Assembly (NCBI GenBank): GCA_025766275.1
Contig: JAFKAC010000006.1
Coordinates: forward strand, 2,350,835-2,414,834
Direction of reading: 5' to 3'
DNA: 64,000 nucleotides
DNA from: Lactarius indigo
Taxonomy: Eukaryota > Basidiomycota > Agaricomycetes > Russulales > Russulaceae
How positions within the stretch are numbered: position 1 is the stretch's first letter; each line of letters opens with the position of its first letter. Of the stretch, positions 53,555-62,972 are shown in pieces. The notes beneath the pieces were generated by a model. The model was not told the DNA's origin, did not search any database, and saw only the letters and a list, made by a program, of their open reading frames with translations. The position numbers were made by a program, and so were the translations under genes.

Positions 53555-54124
53555 TGTAAAGCCACTACAGGGGCGTTGGGTACGACCTGTACTAAGTCAG
53601 TCTGTCACTCGGTAGTCAAAGCTCAAAGGCTCGACTTCAGTAAGAATGATGCACAAGAGTCACAAGGACGCACGTCACTTGGACTGTAGAGGAGGGCTAA
53701 GACTCGAAGGCCTAGCGAAGACGAGGGTCGGGGAACAAGGAGACTCCGCGTAGACGAGTGTAGTATTACACAAGAAGTCTAGTCTACCGTACAAGCTAGG
53801 TATGACTAGGATTAAATAGAGATCGCACTGTATGGTCGTTACAAACAGATGGCGCCATCGCCAACTCGAGGAAGAAAGGAAGGGACACATAGGGAACAAA
53901 GCAAGGCTGTATCAAGGATAAGGGAGAATCACGCGGGATCGCGCGTGAGAGGGAACAGGTCGGAAACTAGCACATGTCAAGCTTTATCGGAAGATAACGT
54001 CGATAAGCAGGGCGCGTGATGGAGACCGGATAATCGTAATGTCCGCGTAATCGTACAGGGCTCGTATCGTGTGGGAAGGGGGAATAATAATAAAGAAAGA
54101 GACGAGTCCAAGAGAATCATAACA
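53555..54124 (-). repeat. 3' LTR of element C
   Basis: 570 bp, TGTAAAG...ATAACA; polypurine tract just inside (minus strand GACGGGGGGTAA, 54125-54136). Confidence 0.95.
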
Positions 54125-54158
54125 TTACCCCCCGTCTTGGTCTGAAGATGCCTCAGCT

Positions 54159-55607
54159 TCAGGACTCCGGGTCCATGAGGTCGTAGATGTCAGCATCGAG
54201 GTCATTCTCCGGCCACGGAGAAACGTCGAGTCGACAGTAATGTGTTTTGAGGAAAAGGAAAGGCCCGCGTCTGCCGCACTTGCGACACATTTCGTACTGT
54301 GGGCACCTAATCTCGTCGTGATTGGCATCAGTGCGGAAGCACCGCCCACACCATCTTCCTTGGGTTTGAGCCGCGATCGTTGGTGGTTCGGGGACGGTAA
54401 AGGAAGTGGTGGCCTCCGCAGCTATTGTCTGCCGTATGCGTTCGTCTGCCTGATGGGTCGTGATCACTTCTTCGACCATACCGGCACGACGGAATATGCA
54501 TCGATAGGATTGGTGCTCCTGGCTTTGGCAGTGTCGACAGGCAGGTCGTGGTCTGGTGGGGCAGTCGCGTACGATGTGATGGGGGCTGTTACAATGATAG
54601 CAACGTCGGCGGTGGGGTTTGTCGGCGAGGCGGGGGAACTCTAACGGTCCTCCGCGTCGTGGGGAAAATGGAATGGCGTAACGGGAGTGGCGAAGTGGGG
54701 CTGGTAGGGCCGTCATACGCGCATATTCGTTGCCGATGGTAGTCAGTGCCCCCGCGTACTGAAGGCGTCTCTTGGTACTGGCGAGCATTAGGTCGACCGT
54801 GAGCTGCTCCGCTCGTAGTTTGCGCGTGTCCTCCTCCAGCTTTTCGTACTTCTCGTCGAGTTCTTTAAGTGCCAAGAGTCCCGTCCTTAGCCTAGTGATC
54901 TCGGCCGTAAGACGAGGTGAATTAAGCTCTATAAGTGTCTCATCCAGAGCGCAGGCGCGGATGTCGTGAGGGTCAAAGAACTGTAGCTGCTCCGCTGTAA
55001 AGGGGGGCGCCGAGACGTTCGGCCGGAGTGACGAGAGGTAAACCTCCTCACCATAGTGAGGTTGTCCCATGCCCATTGTCCCCACTACTTCGGTGAATCC
55101 CTTGCGATAGTAAATATACTTCGCTGGGTTAGATCCACCGTCTGGTAGCGGGATCTGTAACGGGTAGTACTTGGGGGTACCAGGGAGGTTTGGAAAGAAT
55201 GGGGCGCCTGGGTCGTCTGTGTCGTTAGGAGGGGAGTTGGGTCGGTCGTAGTCAATAGGGGTGTGGACGCGGACTGGGGTAAACGGTTCTAGAGGCGGAG
55301 GTGGTGTGGACGATGGGGAAGATGGTGGGGATTGAGGTTGTGGTTCGGGTGGAGGAGTCGACTGTTGCTGAGGAGGTGGTGTTGGGGAGTATTGCCCTTC
55401 CTCCGGTGTTGACGGGGTGAGTTCCCCGGGTTCTCGTTCGATAAGGATGGGGGTGGCAACGGTAACGTGTTGGGGAGACGGTGGTGGTGATAGACGGGGG
55501 ATGCCGGTGAGATCGAGGGTGACAATCCCTCGTTCGAGGGCGACTTCGAGTTGGGGGTTGCTGAGGATGTTGACGAGAGTGGTGTCGGATACTGGAGTGT
55601 CGGTCAT
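54159..55607 (-). CDS. Third ORF of family C: Pro-rich, coiled-coil, zinc-knuckle protein
   Basis: 482 codons from ATG 55607 to 54159, in the same frame as pol. It has a Pro/Thr/Ser-rich half, a block (YYPLQIPLPDGG, HYGEEVYLSS) matching the A/B pol extension, an extended coiled coil (about residues 230-280) and then two CCHC knuckles, CYHCNSPHHIVRDC and CRHCQSQEHQSYRC, plus more Cys pairs (CGRC, CRKCG). No signal peptide or membrane segment, so not an envelope protein. It is the C-terminal pol extension of families A and B, here separated by a stop and with added nucleic-acid-binding knuckles. Whether it is a true separate ORF or the result of a CAA-to-TAA change is open. Confidence 0.8.
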   Translation of the reverse strand: MTDTPVSDTTLVNILSNPQLEVALERGIVTLDLTGIPRLSPPPSPQHVTVATPILIEREPGELTPSTPEEGQYSPTPPPQQQSTPPPEPQPQSPPSSPSSTPPPPLEPFTPVRVHTPIDYDRPNSPPNDTDDPGAPFFPNLPGTPKYYPLQIPLPDGGSNPAKYIYYRKGFTEVVGTMGMGQPHYGEEVYLSSLRPNVSAPPFTAEQLQFFDPHDIRACALDETLIELNSPRLTAEITRLRTGLLALKELDEKYEKLEEDTRKLRAEQLTVDLMLASTKRRLQYAGALTTIGNEYARMTALPAPLRHSRYAIPFSPRRGGPLEFPRLADKPHRRRCYHCNSPHHIVRDCPTRPRPACRHCQSQEHQSYRCIFRRAGMVEEVITTHQADERIRQTIAAEATTSFTVPEPPTIAAQTQGRWCGRCFRTDANHDEIRCPQYEMCRKCGRRGPFLFLKTHYCRLDVSPWPENDLDADIYDLMDPES

Positions 55608-55649
55608 TGTTGCGTTGGGAAATGCGGGACTTGTGGATGAGGGGTGTTC

Positions 55650-58600
55650 TTATATCGTTCGTCCAGCCCCTTTGGCGGTCGGATGTCGTTGATAGAAGTC
55701 TTTGATGACGTCTGTGGCGTGGGTCATGTTCGTTGCGGGTTCCCATGTGTTATCGCTTGGTGGGAACCCTTTCCACTTTACTAGGTAGTGGAGTTTGCGC
55801 CCTCTTCCTCGTTCCTGGGCGTCTTCGATCCGCTCCACTTCATACTCCTCTTCTCCATCGATAAGGTCCGGCGGAGGTCGGGTATAGTTTACGCCATGCA
55901 TCTCCGTTTCCTTGTATGGCGTCAGAAGGTTCGCATGGAACACTGGGTGTATTTTCCATGATGCCGGAAGTTCCAATTCGTATGAAACGTCTGATAGGAC
56001 CTTGACGATGTTAAAGGGTCCGTACCGCTTCGGGGCTAATTTGCTTGTGGGGTAGAAGGTACGGAGATTGGTCCCTTCTAACCATACTTGATCCCCTTGC
56101 TGATAAGGTGTGAACCCTGTTTTTCCACGTTGGGTCATGAGGTGTTGCGCGTGTTTGATGCTATCTTGTGCGTGTTGTCGGAGTATCTGCAATTCTTCCA
56201 ACCTTTGATCCACCGCGGGACTGTGTGATGGTTTTGGTGTCCACACGGTTCGTGGTTCCCATCCCATAATGAGAGAGAAGGGGGAATGCCGGGTGGTGGC
56301 ATTTCTCCAGGAATTGTGAGCGAATTGTGCCATGGGTAGAAGTTCCACCCAGTTGTCTTGTTGCACGTTACACCAATGTCGTAAGTATTGTTCTAACCAT
56401 TGGTTTGTTCGTTCTGATTGTCCGTCTGTTTGCGGGTGATACGCTGATGATACGTTTTGCTGTATTCCCAGCGTTTTGCACAGTTGTCGCATAAACATGG
56501 ACGCGAATCTTGGATCCCGATCGGATATGATCCTTCGGGGTAGGCCATAATGGGGATAGACATGTCGGAGGTAAAGTTTTGCCACGCCTTCCGACGTTAT
56601 GGTTTCGTTACACGGTATGAATATTGCCGCTTTCGAGCAGTCGTGGTCCGTGACGGTGAGGATTGAGTCAAACCCTTTTGATATTGGGAGTTTAACTATG
56701 AAGTCCATGGCTACCACTTCAAATGGTTCGGCCGATGGTTCGGTGGTGATGGGAAATAAGTGGGGCTTCTGTCGGTGATGATTGATTTTGTTACTTTGGC
56801 ATGTTGCGCACCCCTTAACATAGGCTTCCACGTCTTTGCGCATGTTGGGCCACCAGAAATCGCGTCGTAATAGCTCTAGAGTGTTCGCAATTCCTGGATG
56901 TCCTGCGCTTGGAGTATCGTGGAAAAAGGTGATTACCCCCCGTTTAAGTTCGTTGTTTCCCACAACAACGAGAGCGTCGCCCTTCCACCACAGCCCATTG
57001 TGTTTCTTTAGGTTGTGGGGTTCGATCCACGGAAGGAGTGCTGCTTCGTCCATATTTTGCGCAATTTGAGTCCATATATCCATGTCGTGCATGGACGTTT
57101 GGGTGACTTTGAGAAATACGTCGTCCAGGAGTACTGTGACGTGATCGTTGTCATTGGTGCCGTCATCATAATCCGGCCTTCTCGATAAGGAGTCTGCTTG
57201 CGTATTCTTAGTACCAGGGATGTGTTTGAGTATAAAGTTGTATTCCGACAGTTCTTGAAACTCCCGTGCTACTCGTCGACTGATTTTCCTGGGTTCTTTC
57301 CAGTATTGTAGGTTGGCATGGTCTGTATGGATCGTTATTAAATGGGGGGATCCTATGAGGTATGTCCGCCAAGTGCGTAACGCTTTCACAATTGCCAGTA
57401 GTTCCCTATCGTAGATGTCGTAATTGCGTTCGGCTTCTGACAGGGATTCGGAGTAAAATGCGACCGGATGCATTTTGTCGTCTTCTCCTTTTTGGTTTAA
57501 GACGGCTCCTAGGGCGTAACTTGAAGCATCGACTTCGATTTCGAAGGGTTGATCTAGCTTCGGGAATAGTAGGACTGGTTCCGAACTGATTCGTTCTTTG
57601 ATGGTGTCGAAGGCTTTTTGTCTGGCTTCCGTCCATTCCCAGGGAACGTCTTTCTTCGTGAGGTCGTGGAGGGGTCTTGCAATTGTAGAGAATCCCCGTA
57701 TAAATCGTCGGTAGAAATTGCAGAATCCTAGGAAGGCTCGTACTTCTTTGAGTGATATCGGCGCCTTCCATTCTTGGACTCCTTGTACTTTGACTGGGTC
57801 CATTCGCAGTTGACCGTGCCCGATGATTAGCCCCAGGTATTCCACTTCATAGACTTCAAACACGCATTTTTCCGGTTTGATGTATAGGTCGTGTTTGTCG
57901 CAGAGGTCGAGGACTTGGTGTAATACCATTCTGTGGTGGGTGCGGTTATCCGAGGTCGCGATTAGGATATCGTCCATGTAGACGATTACTTCCCCTGTCA
58001 GTACCAGCTCCCGAAAGATAGTGTCCATCATGGTTTGGAAGGTGCTAGGGGAGTTTGTGAGGCCAAAAAACATAACTCGTGGTTCGAACAACCCCTGGTT
58101 CGTCTTGAACGCCGCCTTCCATTCGTCTCCCTGTTTGATTCGAACGTTATTGTATCCCCACCGGATGTCAAGCTTCGAGTAAAGCCTTGCTTCTCGGATC
58201 TTGTCGATAAGTTCGGGGATTAGGGGGAGTGGGTAGTGATTTTTTATGGTTAGTTCGTTGAGGCGGCGGTAGTCCTGTACCAGGCGTAGTTTCCCGTCCT
58301 TCTTTTTGATGAAAAAGAAGGGGGATGCGTAAGGGGACTTGGACGGTTGGATGTATTTCTTTTCCAGGTGTTCGGTTACGAATTCTGTTAGTTTTTCGTT
58401 TTCCGGGATTGTGAGTGGGTATACTTTGCAATCCATTGTTTCAGGGGCGGTTGGGACCAGGTCAATGGCGTGGTCCCATGGGCGTGAAGGGGGAAAGCGC
58501 TGGGACGCTTCCTCACTGAAAACTTTCTGATGTCTCCGGTATTCTTCCGGGACCATCTCTTCGAAGGTTTTCTGGGGTTTCTTGGCCGCTTCTTGTTGCG

Positions 58601-59183
58601 CTAATTCTGACGCCGTTGTTGTTTTTCGCAGCCGAATACAAGGTTCGTCTTCTTTTTGTAGCTGTTCCCAGGCTGATTCGTCCAGTTGGTACGTCTCCAA
58701 TGCCTTGATAGTTGCTTCAAGAGGCATGGCTTCGTCGGACAGATGCAGACTGGTGATAACCACTGGTTGGAACTCTTCATCGAGTGTGGCGTCTCGCCAG
58801 TGGAACTTGGGTTCAAAGGCCGTAAACCAGGGGTATCCTAGTATGACTTCGTCGTTTCCTAAATCCGTGATAAGGAATCGAAGGTTTTGGGTTTTTCCCC
58901 CGGTTTTGACGGTGAGGTCGGTGAAAGATGTAATCTCTCCTCCTTGGTTGTGGGTTCCATCTACGTTCCATATTTTGATGGAGTGTTCGGTGGGTAGCCA
59001 GGCTATTTGGAGTCGTTTCAGAAGGTTTGCGCTTATGAAGTTGTCCGTTGCGCCCGAGTCTACCAACACGTTTCGTTCGGCCGTTGCGTGAGCAGATTTG
59101 AAAAGCACTGGAATTCGCATAGATCGGAATCTGCTATTGTACATGCTAAGTTTTAATGCTCTAGCCCAGGCCGCCGGGTTCAA
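55650..59183 (-). CDS. pol: Pol polyprotein, family C, ending after the chromodomain
   Basis: 1177 codons with no internal stop and no ATG at the start. Protease DSGATD (~43), RT with YMDD (~401), RNase H EVDASS and ERNYDIYDRELLAIVKAL, integrase zinc finger (CATCQ) and catalytic motifs MDFIVKL, SDRDPRF and GQSERTNQW, GPF module (~1052), chromodomain (~1113-1150, EYEVERIEDAQE, YLVKWKGFPPSDNTWEP). It stops at TAA 55650-55652; 14 codons later in the same frame the next ORF has its ATG. Families A and B have no stop here. All enzymatic motifs are intact. Confidence 0.93.
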   Translation of the reverse strand: MNPAAWARALKLSMYNSRFRSMRIPVLFKSAHATAERNVLVDSGATDNFISANLLKRLQIAWLPTEHSIKIWNVDGTHNQGGEITSFTDLTVKTGGKTQNLRFLITDLGNDEVILGYPWFTAFEPKFHWRDATLDEEFQPVVITSLHLSDEAMPLEATIKALETYQLDESAWEQLQKEDEPCIRLRKTTTASELAQQEAAKKPQKTFEEMVPEEYRRHQKVFSEEASQRFPPSRPWDHAIDLVPTAPETMDCKVYPLTIPENEKLTEFVTEHLEKKYIQPSKSPYASPFFFIKKKDGKLRLVQDYRRLNELTIKNHYPLPLIPELIDKIREARLYSKLDIRWGYNNVRIKQGDEWKAAFKTNQGLFEPRVMFFGLTNSPSTFQTMMDTIFRELVLTGEVIVYMDDILIATSDNRTHHRMVLHQVLDLCDKHDLYIKPEKCVFEVYEVEYLGLIIGHGQLRMDPVKVQGVQEWKAPISLKEVRAFLGFCNFYRRFIRGFSTIARPLHDLTKKDVPWEWTEARQKAFDTIKERISSEPVLLFPKLDQPFEIEVDASSYALGAVLNQKGEDDKMHPVAFYSESLSEAERNYDIYDRELLAIVKALRTWRTYLIGSPHLITIHTDHANLQYWKEPRKISRRVAREFQELSEYNFILKHIPGTKNTQADSLSRRPDYDDGTNDNDHVTVLLDDVFLKVTQTSMHDMDIWTQIAQNMDEAALLPWIEPHNLKKHNGLWWKGDALVVVGNNELKRGVITFFHDTPSAGHPGIANTLELLRRDFWWPNMRKDVEAYVKGCATCQSNKINHHRQKPHLFPITTEPSAEPFEVVAMDFIVKLPISKGFDSILTVTDHDCSKAAIFIPCNETITSEGVAKLYLRHVYPHYGLPRRIISDRDPRFASMFMRQLCKTLGIQQNVSSAYHPQTDGQSERTNQWLEQYLRHWCNVQQDNWVELLPMAQFAHNSWRNATTRHSPFSLIMGWEPRTVWTPKPSHSPAVDQRLEELQILRQHAQDSIKHAQHLMTQRGKTGFTPYQQGDQVWLEGTNLRTFYPTSKLAPKRYGPFNIVKVLSDVSYELELPASWKIHPVFHANLLTPYKETEMHGVNYTRPPPDLIDGEEEYEVERIEDAQERGRGRKLHYLVKWKGFPPSDNTWEPATNMTHATDVIKDFYQRHPTAKGAGRTI

Positions 59184-60844
59184 GCGTTCAGAAAATCCTT
59201 CTTTTGTCCGAAGAGTTTATCCACCATTAATTCTCGTACTTCAGGGGTTTGGGCGAACAAGGCCGCTACCTGAGCATCGGCTTGTTCCTCATTAGAAAGG
59301 GGACGTGATGCGGTCATCGAGATAGTGGCGGTGGTTGGAGTAGGGTCCGTCGTTCCCGCTGTTTTGATGGTAGTAGTGGTTTTTTGAGGACAAAATCTGG
59401 AGATGTGTCCTTGTCCTCAGCATCGGAAGCATCTTCCTTCTTTCTGGAGTAGCTTCTTTTCGTCCTCCGTCATTGCTGCCCTGGCGCGAGTTCTGCTGAC
59501 GTCCATTGCATTTGGGTCCCTGGTTTTGTTGAGAGCGTTCAGCCATTGGTCGCGAGAGGCTCCTCCTTTTTTGTCTGTTCTTCCTTTGGTGAGCCTATCT
59601 TTGAGGAGGAGATATTCCGCTTGCTAAAGCGTAACCGCCGTTTTCCAATCGTCCCAATCTACGGGGTGGTGGAACTTGATTGCGTTTATGACTAGCGCGT
59701 TTGGGAGGCCTTTCTGGAAAATTTCCAGAGTAGTGGCCTCGTCTTTGTTGTATCCTGCTTTATTGGCCAAGTTAGAAAACTTGGCTATGTAGGTGTCGAT
59801 GTCCTCTTTGTCCATTCGTAAGTTTTGAATGGCGTGGCGGGCTTTTTGCTGTTGGGTAGTATCGGTGTATGCCTGGATGAACCGGGTTTCGATAGTGTTC
59901 CATAGATTTTCGGCGTTTAGGGCTACTCCTCCCGCCAATTGGTCGGCTAACCACTGTATCTGTTCTTCGACCCAGTCGTCTACTAATGGCCCTCGGATAT
60001 ACGAGAGGAGGGTCATAGCACGTGAATAAGGGAGGGTCAATTGTTGGACATTCGGGTTCATCCCTCGGTAGAGTGCGAAGGCGTTTAGGAACGCTCTGCT
60101 GGCTTCTCGGTCCCCAGTGAATTCTGGTGGGGGGTTTCCTCCGAGTCGTCCGTTTGGTGGGGGGGGTCCTCCAGCAGCGGGGCCTGCTGCTGCTCCGCCG
60201 CCTCCACCTCCAGGCGCGCCGCCTCCGCCTCCAGGCGCACCGCCTCCACCTCCAGGCGCACCGCCTCCACCTCCAGGCGCACCGCCTCCATGATGGCTTC
60301 CTGTGCCTCCCGTAGTGCCTCCTCCGCTTGCCGACATACTTCCTCCCACAAGATGTCCTCCACTACCTGCAGGATTCGCTGTCGAGGACCCTGCGGCTGG
60401 TTGTGAGGAGGTGAGGGTGGTGGAGAGTTGGGTGGTGGACATGTTGGCATACGATGCGAAGTCCACAGGTCGTTGTATGGTAGGCGTGAGTGTTGGGTTG
60501 TCTAGGTCGGGTTCGGAGGATGGTTCTTCGATGTCGGAGTCGGCTTCGATGGCGCTGATCTGTCCTTTCCCTGGTCCTAGGCCTAGGTGTGCAGGGACGG
60601 GTTTATAGGAGTACCAGGAGTGCTTTGAATCGGAGTAGGCAACATAGGCCCAGATGTGTTGATCTTCAATGTACTCGATTGGTTCGTATGTGAGCTTATC
60701 AGGGTCGTAGACGTAGTACCCTTCGTTGTGTGGAGTGTTTCTCCAGAGAGCGGTTCCTTTGATAGAAGGTCTGAGGTCGTCGTAAGGATGCCGCTCCAGG
60801 TACTCTTTGACGAACTGTGTTCGGCTTCGGCTGGTGAGAGCCAC
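59180..60844 (-). pseudogene. gag: Gag polyprotein, family C, two premature stops
   Basis: About 554 codons from GTG 60844 (ACA-GTG-GCT) to the TGA after the slippery site. The N-terminal ~95 residues are distantly similar to the A/B N-terminal module (ALWRN..NEGYYVYDP, IWAYVAYSDSKHSWYSYKP). An acidic linker, a long Gly-rich repeat (about 60140-60315), the gag core and a CCHC knuckle follow. TAG at 59624-59626 truncates the core, and TGA at 59417-59419 replaces the residue after CFRC inside the knuckle; both are explained by C-to-T changes. First in-frame ATG is at 60442, 134 codons after GTG. Confidence 0.83.
59192..59198 (-). promoter_or_regulatory. -1 frameshift slippery site, gag/pol of C
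   Basis: G_GAU_UUU phased to gag (GAT first base 59197), the same heptamer class used by some retroviruses at gag-pro. Pol is in the -1 frame. Confidence 0.75.
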
Positions 60845-60862
60845 TGTGGAGACTAGACTTAA

Positions 60863-61432
60863 TGTAACGCCACTACAGGGGCGTTGGGTACGACCTGTAC
60901 TAAGTCAGTCTGTCACTTGGTAGTCAAAGCTCAAAGGCTCGACTTCAGTAAGAATGATGCACAAGAGTCACAAGGACGCACGTCACTTGGACTGTAGAGG
61001 AGGGCTAAGACTCGAAGGCCTAGCGAAGACGAGGGTCGGGGAACAAGGAGACTCCGCGTAGACGAGTGTAGTATTACACAAGAAGTCTAGTCTACCGTAC
61101 AAGCTAGGTATGACTAGGATTAAATAGAGATCGCACTGTATGGTCGTTACAAACAGATGGCGCCATCGCCAACTCGAGGAAGAAAGGAAGGGACACATAG
61201 GGAACAAAGCAAGGCTGTATCAAGGATAAGGGAGAATCACGCGGGATCGCGCGTGAGAGGGAACAGGTCGGAAACTAGCACATGTCAAGCTTTATCGGAA
61301 GATAACATCGATAAGCAGGTCACGTGATGGAGACCGAATAATTGTAATGTCCGCGTAATCGTACAGGGCTCGTATCGTGTGGGAAGGGGGAATAATAATA
61401 AAGAAAGAGACGAGTCCAAGAGAATCGTAACA
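60863..61432 (-). repeat. 5' LTR of element C with promoter and start site
   Basis: 570 bp. On the minus strand TATTTAAT is followed about 33 nt later by AGACTAGACTT (61093-61083), complementary to AAGTCTAGTCT just outside the LTR (60860-60850): the same self-priming layout as A and B with a different sequence. Confidence 0.85.
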
Positions 61433-61437
61433 GTACA

Positions 61438-62090
61438 GGCATCCAGGACGCCCCCCACACACACAGGCTCTTTCTGGACTGCACAGTCCAGTTGGATGAG
61501 ATATGACACACATAATGCACTCAAGGAAGAGACTTCGAGAGTCGGGATGTGATGTGTGCACTGGCGTCCAGGACGCCACTCACACACACTGGCTCTATTC
61601 TAGGCCACACAGTCCTGTTGGATAATATATGACATGCATAGCACAGTCAAGGAAGAACCTTGACGGTTGAGACATGAAGTGTGCACAGGAATCCAGGACG
61701 CCACCCACACACGCTTGGCTCTTTCTGACCGTGAAGTCCTGTTGGACAAGATATAACATGCATCACCGGTGTGTATGCATGGTGTCCTGGATGCTTGTGC
61801 ATACATCATGTCCTGATTTTCAAAGTTCTATTCTATGAATGTGTCACGCGTGTCATGTCTTGTCCAACTGGACTGCATGGTCTGGAAAAGCCAGTGTGTG
61901 TGAGTGGCGTCCTGGACGCCTATGCACACTCCACATCCTGACCACCGAAGTCTCTTCCTTCCAGTGTGTCATGTGTTGTATCTTGTTCAACAGGACTACT
62001 ATGTGGGTCTAAAAGAGCTGGCATGTGTGAGCGGCATCCTGGACACCTGTGCACACTTAAGTCTCACGTCTTGACTCTTGAGGTCGAGCA
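61438..62090. repeat. Minisatellite block 3, switching to inverted orientation
   Basis: Up to about 61760 monomers run as in blocks 1-2 (GGCGTCCAGGACGCC). From about 61790 the same phrases appear reverse-complemented (GACTTTTG-type starts replaced by CTTGTCCAACTGGACTGCATGG, TCTTCCTTCCAGTGTGTCATG). Block 3 is therefore head-to-head. Confidence 0.75.
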
Positions 62091-62214
62091 GATCACGAGT
62101 TTACAAAGGAGACAAGCTTGGAGCTCCGTGTTGAGCGTGCCACTGCAAATGTGTGTGACTAGCGAGCTGAGAGAAAGGGTCAAATTTGAAGGTGACACAG
62201 TGATGGATATAATT

Positions 62215-62972
62215 TTATGCATGTGCATGATACTCTTCTACGATTTCTATTTCCATATCTGATCCCCCCTCATCATCAGCACTCACATGTTCTCGGTTCT
62301 CTTCCACTATTTCTATGTCCGAATCCGATCCCCAGTCAGAGTCATCGGAATGTGCCACAAATTCATCAGAATTTGCTACACACTCATCAGAGTTGTCCTT
62401 GGAGTTGTTCCCAAACAACCAAACCCGATTGGCATCCTGCACTAGGGTCTGATTGAGTGCGATTCGTACCACAGGTTTGTTGTCATCAAATGGGAGGTGC
62501 GTCCATTGCGGTCCCGTCACCTTCTTTGTGTTCCATACTCGATCTGTGTCTGTCAATGGGAGCCATTGGAAGGTCCTGAATTCTTTCCAAATCGATCTGC
62601 GGACAATTTTGGAATCATCCTCAGTCAACCTCTCCATCAGAGTGTTCCACAATTGAAAGTATAGCATATACGGGAAGTTTTGGAAGCGTGTTGGGGGCAC
62701 AAATCCCTTTGATGGGAAAAACCTTCTGAACTGGAGGTTCTCCCAGTCCTTGGGACTCACGACCTTGACTACCACTCGAGAGAACAGCCTCCAAAGGTCG
62801 GTGTTCTTGAAGATCTTGGTGGTTGCTTCTTTTCCGCTCTTCATTTGTCATGAGTAGATGGCTTGATTCACGGTTGGACCTGCGATTGGGTGCATTTTCG
62901 AGGAGATCGTAAGGGAACTGCCTCCAGATCCGTGCGATGATATCGTCGATGCTTTCTGAGCCACCCTGACCT
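62215..62972 (-). pseudogene. Uncharacterised protein gene, 3' part, with a one-base frameshift
   Basis: The minus-strand frame 62844-62215 encodes about 209 residues with conserved-looking sequence (FSRVVVKVVSPKDWENLQF, FPYMLYFQLWNTLM, WLPLTDTDRVWNT) and a very acidic Ser/Asp C-terminus. Upstream, in the neighbouring frame, 62972-62830 reads ARIWRQFPYDLLENAPNRRS and NEERK, then changes register at an AAAA run near 62832; deleting one A would join the two. From memory this resembles an uncharacterised family common in Agaricomycetes; I know no function. It may be a pseudogene or a sequencing error. Confidence 0.5.

Larger units (their letters stand above)
53555..61432 (-). mobile_element. Gypsy (chromovirus-like) LTR retrotransposon, family C
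   Basis: 7.9-kb minus-strand element with 570-bp LTRs and a perfect 5-bp duplication GTACA (53550-53554 / 61433-61437), inserted in the minisatellite. LTRs differ at eight positions, five of them CpG transitions, so it is older than A3. Gag has two nonsense mutations; pol is intact to the chromodomain; a further frame with zinc knuckles follows behind a TAA. Confidence 0.95.

Noticed and set aside
52823..53555. Frames of 90-137 codons on the minus strand
   Set aside because: Repeat translation of the 124/248-bp minisatellite.
53555..61432. Envelope gene in family C (third ORF after pol)
   Set aside because: No signal peptide, transmembrane segment or furin-like site; zinc knuckles and a coiled coil argue for a nucleic-acid-binding protein.
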